The notes under the pieces were generated by a model that was not told the origin of the DNA, ran no database searches, and saw nothing but the letters and a program-made list of their open reading frames with translations. A DNA stretch of 16,849 bases from Flavobacteriales bacterium UBA2426 (GTDB lineage Bacteria; Bacteroidota; Bacteroidia; Flavobacteriales_F; PHOS-HE28): positions 1 through 16,849 of the forward strand of contig DDRC01000043.1 of the NCBI GenBank assembly GCA_002342985.1. Direction: 5' to 3'. Below are positions 1 through 5,123 of the stretch, piece after piece. The position numbers were made by a program, and so were the translations under genes. Positions within the stretch are counted from its first letter, which is position 1; each line of letters begins with the position of its first letter.

Positions 1-1
1 G

Positions 2-334
2 ATCCCGGAAGCGGCGCTCACGATAATGCCGAAGGATCCCACGAGCAACGCTGAGCTCACCGTGTCCTTCCACTGGATCGGCGGCTCCTGTGGGCGTTAT
101 GAGGCCTTCGCCAAGGGGCAACCAGCACCCACGGATGGCGGCCCGCGCGATGTGTTCCTGTACTTCGGTCAGCTGCCGGGTGCGCTCTGCACGGACATCA
201 AGAAGCAGTCCTTCGGGTTCACCATGAAGGCATTGCCGCCGGGCCGTTACCGGGTCAGGCAGATGCCGCACCCCAAGCTTGGCACGCCTTCAGCGCCGGA
301 CCCCTATGCTGTGCGGATGGTGGAGGTGCGCTAG
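2..334 (+). CDS. 3' fragment of an unrecognised protein (5' end outside window)
   Basis: The frame is open from the first complete codon of the window and ends with TAG just before 335, so the true start lies upstream. The ATG at 26 is an internal Met rather than a convincing start, because it is not preceded by a signal peptide or a ribosome-binding site. About 110 residues are visible, rich in beta-prone segments, with two Cys in GSCGRYE and ALCTDIKK that could form a disulfide. The C-terminus (PPGRYRVRQMP followed by YAVRMVEVR) looks like the edge strand of a small beta-sandwich. I do not recognise the family. A secreted or lipoprotein product is possible but cannot be shown without the N-terminus. 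It converges on the minus-strand pair at 422-1095. Confidence 0.6.
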   Translation: MPEAALTIMPKDPTSNAELTVSFHWIGGSCGRYEAFAKGQPAPTDGGPRDVFLYFGQLPGALCTDIKKQSFGFTMKALPPGRYRVRQMPHPKLGTPSAPDPYAVRMVEVR

Positions 335-373
335 ACGTTACGGTCCGAATCGTTTGCTCGGCCTGTGGCTGGC

Positions 374-409
374 GAAGAAAGAGACCTAAGGAGCAACATC
401 CTCGTCTCT
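374..409 (-). terminator. Intrinsic terminator of the 422-1095 gene pair
   Basis: Read on the minus strand, AGAGAC (409-404) pairs with GTCTCT (385-380). An inner AGGA/TCCT helix (402-399 with 392-389) closes a 6-nt loop. The hairpin is followed directly by a pyrimidine-rich tail, TTCTTC (379-374). It starts 12 bp after the stop codon at 422, the expected place for the end of the minus-strand transcript. The stem has an asymmetric internal loop, so it is moderately rather than very stable. The plus-strand gene ending at 334 could also use the hairpin, but it would lack a U-tract in that direction. Confidence 0.55.
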
Positions 410-421
410 CGCAGCACACTA

Positions 422-847
422 TTAGTCATACGACCAGCCCGAATCGATATCGACCACGGTATCAGTAGTGTCGAAACAGACCGAAAATCGATGCCACGCA
501 AAATCCTTATGCCCCGCTTCGCTCCCATCAAGTCCTAGTCTACGGTTGTAACCGCCATCCTGCGTATAGTCAAAGCGAATGGAACCATCGCACATATAGC
601 CCGGTGGGTGTATAAAGAGCGTCTGGCCGAGGAGACCTAGAACCTCATCCTTGGATTGACCAATATGTATCAGACTCTCCAATTTCGGCTGGAAATCAGG
701 AGCAAACCATGTATCGACATACGGATCGAATGCCACCTTCCCTTCCATTGGCGAGAACATTCCCAAGAACCAGCACCAAGGGATCAGAACAATCAACACG
801 ATGCTCCCAAGCCCTTGGATCCATTCAGGCGTCTTGTTCTCGATCAT
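422..847 (-). CDS. Small membrane-anchored protein with BamE/SmpA-like motif
   Basis: The product has 141 residues. One hydrophobic segment at about residues 12-30 is followed by a soluble domain. The stretch at about 61-74 (IHIGQSKDEVLGLLG) matches the 'hydrophobic-x-x-G-x-S-x-x-E-V-x-x-x-L-G' signature seen in BamE/SmpA-like folds, which are small alpha-beta domains often found in envelope proteins. Three Cys in the soluble part (about 86, 124 and one in the TM) might allow one disulfide. The start codon overlaps the stop of the upstream gene (ATGA), so the two are translationally coupled. The gene is AT-richer than its surroundings, which suggests different ancestry. The fold assignment is inferred from one motif, and no specific function is claimed. 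A real gene is likely, given the operon arrangement and the terminator behind it. Confidence 0.7.
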   Translation of the reverse strand: MIENKTPEWIQGLGSIVLIVLIPWCWFLGMFSPMEGKVAFDPYVDTWFAPDFQPKLESLIHIGQSKDEVLGLLGQTLFIHPPGYMCDGSIRFDYTQDGGYNRRLGLDGSEAGHKDFAWHRFSVCFDTTDTVVDIDSGWSYD

Positions 848-1095
848 GGGACCATCAGGTACATGAAATAACCGACCAAATAGGCTGTGCTTAGGATAAC
901 GGTGGTCAGAGGTAGGGCATTAAGCCAGCGCTGACCCACACTCGAACCATTAAACCATGCTCCCACTCCGATCGCCGCGACAGCTATGCTAGCAGTGGTC
1001 ATGGCTGGTATGAAGAAGCCAGGCTTTGCAACGGAGGCCAACCACAGATGGAAAAGGAACAAGATCCACGCAATTGGGCGTAATTGCTCAACCAT
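844..1095 (-). CDS. Small three-helix integral membrane protein
   Basis: The product has 83 residues and is almost entirely hydrophobic. Three likely membrane helices lie at about residues 8-24, 26-48 and 57-81, and there is no soluble domain. The ATG at 1095 is the first in frame after an in-frame stop about 10 codons upstream, so the start is fairly secure. It overlaps the downstream gene by ATGA and is the first gene of a two-gene unit ending at the terminator at 374-409. I recognise no family. Small membrane proteins like this are often partners or regulators of the co-transcribed protein, but that is only suggested by the layout. The base composition is AT-richer than the rest of the window, as in its partner. 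Confidence 0.6.
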   Translation of the reverse strand: MVEQLRPIAWILFLFHLWLASVAKPGFFIPAMTTASIAVAAIGVGAWFNGSSVGQRWLNALPLTTVILSTAYLVGYFMYLMVP

Positions 1096-1150
1096 AAAAC
1101 CCAGAACGCTACTTCAGCAAGATCCTTGCATGGTAACGTAAGTCCAATCT

Positions 1151-1309
1151 CTGCGTGAGCGGGCGAAGCGGCAGCCCGGCGCAGGCAGGGCCTTGCGGAT
1201 GCGCGCAGCGAGGAGGCGACCAGCGGAAGCCCCCGCAGCGCCGCAGCCGCTGGACCTGACAAGTCCGGCTATAGCGGAGCACGCGGCCCGCGCGTTGGCC
1301 CTGCGTGAG
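1151..1309. repeat. GC-rich, possibly structured intergenic block bounded by 9-bp direct repeats
   Basis: The 307-bp gap between the genes at 1095 and 1403 holds an extremely GC-rich block. CTGCGTGAG occurs at 1151-1159 and again at 1301-1309, exactly 150 bp apart. Complementary segments inside can nest: GCAGGGCC (1185-1192) with GGCCCTGC (1297-1304), a short GCGCG/CGCGC pair, and CCAGCGG (1220-1226) with CCGCTGG (1247-1253). A palindrome GCTATAGC lies at 1268-1275. Short open frames cross it on the minus strand, but their composition is Arg/Ala/Pro/Cys-rich and they resemble no protein, so I treat it as non-coding. It could be a dispersed intergenic repeat, a structured RNA, or the remnant of a small mobile element. 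No second copy is seen in this window, so 'repeat' refers to its internal and flanking repeats. Confidence 0.4.
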
Positions 1310-1402
1310 GGCAAGGGACACGCCCCGATGCAAACATTCCCGAAGTTCATGTAACACCGTCGGCGGCCTGCGGGGATTGCTTTGTACTCAAGAAGACGCA
1401 CC

Positions 1403-2257
1403 ATGAGAACCACCGCCCTGATGTCCGCCCTGTGGCTGCTGCTGCCGGGTTGCAGCGCGCAACTGAAGAACGCGCACTCCATCACCGTCCGCGTCGACGG
1501 CGACTGCCCGATGTGCGAGAAGACCATCGAGAAGGCCGCCTACGTGAAGGGTGAAGCCGAAGTCGACTGGGATGTGGACGCCAAGACGGCGCGCATCACC
1601 ATCGACAGCATGCGTACGGACATCGATGCCGTGCTGCAACGCATCGCCCACGCCGGCTATGACAACGAGCGTTTCCTGGCACCCGATGCGGCCTACACCG
1701 CGCTGCCTGGATGCTGCCAGTACGAACGGACGTTCAAACGGGCCCCGCAGAATGCCCAGGCAACGGTGCCTGTGCAAGATGACGCGCACCATCACCACAT
1801 AGCCGAAGAGGGGACAGGGCAGGAGGTGGCCGATCCGTTGGCACCGGTCCTTACAGGATACTTCGCGCTGAAGGATGCGCTGGTGGCTTCCGATGCGACC
1901 AAGGCGAAGGACGCTGCGATCCAGTTGAACGAAGCCGTGCGCGGCGTGGACATGGGCGCCTTGGACCATGAGGTCCACATGGTGTGGATGGAGGTGATGG
2001 GATCGCTGACAAGCACCACCACGACGATCGCCAATGCCAAAGGGCTGGAGGCACAACGCAAGGTCTTCCGTGAGCTGACCGCGCCGATGACAAGGCTTGT
2101 GAAGGCATCGCCGACTTCCACGCCGGTGTATCTGGACCATTGCCCCATGTACGAGGGCGGGGCCGATTGGCTCAGCCGGGACAAGGCCATCAAGAACCCC
2201 TTCTACGGGTCTCAGATGATGACCTGTGGCAGCGTGAAGGAGACCATCATCCGCTGA
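1403..2257 (+). CDS. HMA domain-DUF3347 lipoprotein (putative periplasmic copper-binding protein)
   Basis: The product has 284 residues and probably binds Cu(I) in the periplasm beside the multicopper oxidase encoded 7 bp downstream. It starts with a lipoprotein signal peptide whose lipobox is LPGC (Cys17). An HMA-like domain follows at about 26-92 with the metal site DGDCPMC (Cys35, Cys38). A linker contains Cys104-Cys105 and a run of four His at 129-132. The C-terminal DUF3347 domain (about 150-284) has DHCPM (245-249), a conserved Trp, NPFYG (265-269) and MMTCG (272-276). DUF3347 also occurs fused to CusB-like efflux adaptors, which supports a copper role. The ATG at 1403 is preferred over an in-frame TTG at 1382 because it puts the signal peptide at the N-terminus. 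A weak -7-like TTGCTTTG lies at 1377-1384. Metal identity is inferred. Confidence 0.85.
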   Translation: MRTTALMSALWLLLPGCSAQLKNAHSITVRVDGDCPMCEKTIEKAAYVKGEAEVDWDVDAKTARITIDSMRTDIDAVLQRIAHAGYDNERFLAPDAAYTALPGCCQYERTFKRAPQNAQATVPVQDDAHHHHIAEEGTGQEVADPLAPVLTGYFALKDALVASDATKAKDAAIQLNEAVRGVDMGALDHEVHMVWMEVMGSLTSTTTTIANAKGLEAQRKVFRELTAPMTRLVKASPTSTPVYLDHCPMYEGGADWLSRDKAIKNPFYGSQMMTCGSVKETIIR

Positions 2258-2264
2258 TCGTGTC

Positions 2265-4562
2265 ATGCCGGTTTCCTCCAACATCCGATCGGTACTGCTG
2301 CTGGTGCTCCTGCACGGGCTCACGGGGATGATGCCCGCGCAGACCCAGCATGGCGGTCATCCCGCCTTGGGCACCTCCGGTCCGCTCGGGGACTTCACGC
2401 CCAGGGTCACGCGGTACGACCTCGTCATCACGGACACCATCGTCAGCTACACCGGCAAGCCCCGCAAGGCCTACGCGGTGAACGGGAGCATCCCCATGCC
2501 AACGCTCACCTTCACGGAAGGCGATACGGCGATGATCGTGGTGCGCAACGCGATGGCGAAGGAGGAGACCTCCCTGCATTGGCACGGCCTGATCCTGCCC
2601 TACCACCTGGATGGCGTGCCCCACCTCACCACCGCGCCCATCAAGGCGGGTGAGACGCAGGTGTACAAATTCCCATTGGTACAGAGCGGGACCTATTGGT
2701 ACCACTCCCACACGGGCTTGCAGGAACAGAACGGCATGCACGGTGCGCTGATCGTCCACAAGCGTAATGCGGCGCCGATGCCCGAGCACGTGGTGATCCT
2801 CAGCGAGTGGACCGACATGAAGCCGAAGGAGGTGCACCGCAGGCTGCATGCCGCCAACGACTGGAGCGCGATCAGGAAGCACAAGGTCCGCCCCGGCTCC
2901 GTGCAGAGCTACAGCGATGCCATCAAGGAAGGCGCGCTCGGTGTGAAGCTCACCAACGAGTGGAAGCGGATGAACGCCATGGACGTGAGTGATGTTTACT
3001 ACGACCTGCTTCTGGCGAACGGCCGCCCGGTTGACGAAGCTCCCGATCTGAAAGCAGGCGAACGAGTGCGCATCCGCCTGATCAATGGCGGTGCGAGCAG
3101 CTACTTCTGGATCACCTATGCCGGTGGGAAGATGACGGTGGTGGCCAGCGACGGCATTGACGTGGAACCCGTGGAGGTGGACCGCTTCATCATGGGCGTG
3201 GCCGAGACCTACGACATCATCGTGACCATCCCCGCGGACAGCACGGCCTATGAACTGCTGGCCACCAGCGAGGACCGCGTGCGCTCCGCCTCGGTGTGGC
3301 TCGGATCCGGCATCCGCCAGCTTGCCGCACCGCTCCAGCCCCTGAAGTACTTCGAGGGCATGGAGATGATGAATGACATGATGAAGATGAACGGGGACCT
3401 GGATGATATGGGCATGCACATGAGCCTGCAACAGATGGACATGAACGTGGTGATGTATCCGGAGATCACCGGTCCGAAGGATGCCACGCGCACCGAAGGT
3501 GCCGGAGATGATCACGGTGGAGACCGGTACAACAGCAACGCGCTGTCCGACATCGTGACGTTGAACTATGCCATGTTGCGTTCGCCTACGCCCACGACCC
3601 TGCCGCCGGGTCCGGTGAAGGAGCTGAAGTTCACCCTCACGGGCAACATGAACCGCTACCTGTGGGCGATCGACAACCGCACCGTGAGCGAGACCGACCG
3701 CATCCTCATCCGCAAGGGCGAGAACGTGCGCATCATCCTGACCAACAACAGCATGATGCGCCACCCCATGCACCTGCACGGGCACTTCTTCCGGGTGGTG
3801 AACGGCCAGGGCGAGCATGCCCCGTTGAAGAATGTGCTCGACATCATGCCCATGGAAACGGACACCATCGAGTTCGCCGCCACCGAGGAGGGCGATTGGT
3901 TCTTCCACTGCCACATCCTCTACCACATGATGAGCGGCATGGGCCGGGTGTTCGTGAACCCCGCGCCGCGGCCCAACCCCGTGCTGCCCGATGCCCGCAA
4001 GGCGGAGCGCCTGTTCCTGCGCGAGGACAAGGCCTGGCACTTCATGGCCCAGAACGACTTCGCCACCAACGGCAACGACGGGGAGGCCATGCTGATGAAC
4101 AAGCGCTGGAACCTGCAGGCGGAATGGCGCCTCGGCTATACCCCCATGCACGGGCAGGAAGTGGAGATGCACTTCGGCCGATTCCTCGGCAAGATGCAGT
4201 GGTGGTTCCCGAACATCGGCATCGACTGGCGCACGCGCGAAGGCCACGGCGATGATGCGGAGGAGAACCTCTTCGGGCAGCGTAACACCAAGAACAGCCG
4301 GAGCGTGCTGCATGCCGGGTTCCAATACACCCTGCCCATGCTCCTGGTGTTCGATGCGCGCATCGACACCGACGGACAGCTACGCGCCCAGCTGATGCGC
4401 GAGGACATCCCGCTCACCCCGCGCCTGCGGCTCGACCTGATGGGCAACAGCGACCTGGAGCACATGGAGCGACTGCGTTATGTGCTGGACAAGAGCTGGG
4501 CGCTGAGCACGCACTACGACAGCGACATGGGCTGGGGCGTGGGGGTGACAGTGACCTACTGA
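2265..4562 (+). CDS. Multicopper oxidase (CopA/laccase type) with CopB-like C-terminal tail
   Basis: The product has 765 residues, with a Sec signal peptide cleaved after about Ala25. It is a three-domain multicopper oxidase, probably a periplasmic cuprous oxidase for copper tolerance. All four copper motifs are present: HWHG (105-108), HSH (147-149), HPMHLHGH (500-507) and the type-1 site HCH-x3-H-x4-M (His548, Cys549, His550, His554, Met559). Residues 366-397 form a Met-rich insert with 12 Met in 32 positions, typical of Cu(I)-handling CopA/CueO enzymes. After about 590 the oxidase fold ends. Residues about 605-765 show alternating amphipathic strands, including TDGQLRAQLMRED and PRLRLDLMGNSD, and end in an aromatic VTVTY. 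This resembles the outer-membrane protein CopB, normally a separate protein. The gene lies 7 bp after the HMA-DUF3347 lipoprotein gene, so the two are probably co-transcribed. The oxidase is secure; the CopB-like tail is moderately so. Confidence 0.93.
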   Translation: MPVSSNIRSVLLLVLLHGLTGMMPAQTQHGGHPALGTSGPLGDFTPRVTRYDLVITDTIVSYTGKPRKAYAVNGSIPMPTLTFTEGDTAMIVVRNAMAKEETSLHWHGLILPYHLDGVPHLTTAPIKAGETQVYKFPLVQSGTYWYHSHTGLQEQNGMHGALIVHKRNAAPMPEHVVILSEWTDMKPKEVHRRLHAANDWSAIRKHKVRPGSVQSYSDAIKEGALGVKLTNEWKRMNAMDVSDVYYDLLLANGRPVDEAPDLKAGERVRIRLINGGASSYFWITYAGGKMTVVASDGIDVEPVEVDRFIMGVAETYDIIVTIPADSTAYELLATSEDRVRSASVWLGSGIRQLAAPLQPLKYFEGMEMMNDMMKMNGDLDDMGMHMSLQQMDMNVVMYPEITGPKDATRTEGAGDDHGGDRYNSNALSDIVTLNYAMLRSPTPTTLPPGPVKELKFTLTGNMNRYLWAIDNRTVSETDRILIRKGENVRIILTNNSMMRHPMHLHGHFFRVVNGQGEHAPLKNVLDIMPMETDTIEFAATEEGDWFFHCHILYHMMSGMGRVFVNPAPRPNPVLPDARKAERLFLREDKAWHFMAQNDFATNGNDGEAMLMNKRWNLQAEWRLGYTPMHGQEVEMHFGRFLGKMQWWFPNIGIDWRTREGHGDDAEENLFGQRNTKNSRSVLHAGFQYTLPMLLVFDARIDTDGQLRAQLMREDIPLTPRLRLDLMGNSDLEHMERLRYVLDKSWALSTHYDSDMGWGVGVTVTY

Positions 4563-4615
4563 ATGGTGGAGCGCTCACGCGGGCTGGAGAGTCACCCATG
4601 GCGTGCTGTCGAAGC

Positions 4616-4936
4616 CTACTTTTTCGTTCCGCGACGCGACTTGGCCACCGCCTTTTTGTTCGTGCGCCCCGCTCCGCTCTTCGGTCGGGTGCTGCCGCCA
4701 TACACATGGCGTTCACGTTCGATCTGCGACCCGGGCTGCTCATGCATGCGCGCCGTCATGCCCGTCTGGCCGGGATGCTGTTCACCGGGCATGCGCGCAT
4801 CGGCGGTCTTGGGCTTCGGCTTGCCCACAAGGCCCAGGCGGGGCTTCGTGGCTTTTGCGACAGGCTTCACGGCTTTCGCCGCGGCCTTGGCGCTCGTCTT
4901 CCGGACAGGGGCCTTGGCGGTCTTCTTGGTGGCCAT
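4616..4936 (-). CDS. Small Lys/Ala-rich histone H1-like DNA-binding protein
   Basis: The product has 106 residues and is strongly basic. Residues 1-43 are a low-complexity Lys/Ala/Pro tract with TKKTAKAP, AKAAAK and KPVAKATK units, resembling eukaryotic histone H1 tails and bacterial Hc1/H1-like nucleoid proteins. The middle (about 45-85) is different: Gly/Gln/Glu/Met/His-containing and not repetitive, with PGEQHPGQTGM and a conserved-looking HVYGGS. The C-terminus is basic again (NKKAVAKSRRGTKK). The ATG at 4936 is preferred over 4963 because the -7-like box at 4965-4972 would put the transcription start downstream of 4963. The expected role is non-specific DNA binding and nucleoid compaction, inferred from composition only. 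It converges on the copper cassette (53-bp gap, no clear terminator) and is divergent from the ABC permease. Confidence 0.75.
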   Translation of the reverse strand: MATKKTAKAPVRKTSAKAAAKAVKPVAKATKPRLGLVGKPKPKTADARMPGEQHPGQTGMTARMHEQPGSQIERERHVYGGSTRPKSGAGRTNKKAVAKSRRGTKK

Positions 4937-4964
4937 TGGGGTGTGGGTGTTCGCGAGTTTCATG

Positions 4965-4972
4965 GAAACTTA
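4965..4972 (-). promoter_or_regulatory. Candidate Bacteroidota -7 box for the histone-like gene
   Basis: The minus strand reads TAAGTTTC, seven of eight positions to TAnnTTTG, the -7 consensus of the primary sigma factor in Bacteroidota. It would give a transcription start near 4960 and a leader of about 23 nt before the ATG at 4936, and it would exclude the alternative ATG at 4963. I see no convincing -33 TTG at the usual spacing, so it stays a candidate. Confidence 0.3.
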
Positions 4973-5123
4973 GGCACGAGGGGCGCCGCTTGAATTGACG
5001 GCGGTCATCCGCACCCTGCACCCGGGTCATGCATGAGGGCCGGTCCGCCAACCGCCCGTCACGCGGCCAACTTCAGCGCACAACAGACCTCGCAGCACCC
5101 TGGTCCCGTTCCACCTTGGGGCC

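Noticed and set aside
1151..1309. Interpreting the block as a transposon-derived MITE
   Set aside because: The 9-bp direct repeat would fit a target duplication, but no terminal inverted repeats adjoin it and no second copy is seen, so this was left as one option only.
1377..1384. TTGCTTTG as the promoter -7 box of the copper cassette
   Set aside because: One mismatch at the important second position and no TTG at -33; mentioned in the gene entry only as a weak possibility.
1109..1527. Minus-strand open frames across the GC-rich block
   Set aside because: Arg/Cys/Ala-rich with no family resemblance, mutually overlapping in several frames, and partly antisense to the HMA-DUF3347 gene.
2247..4325. 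692-codon open frame antisense to the multicopper oxidase
   Set aside because: It is His/Val/Gly-rich with no recognisable domain and lies opposite a gene with all copper motifs intact; long antisense frames are expected in high-GC coding DNA.
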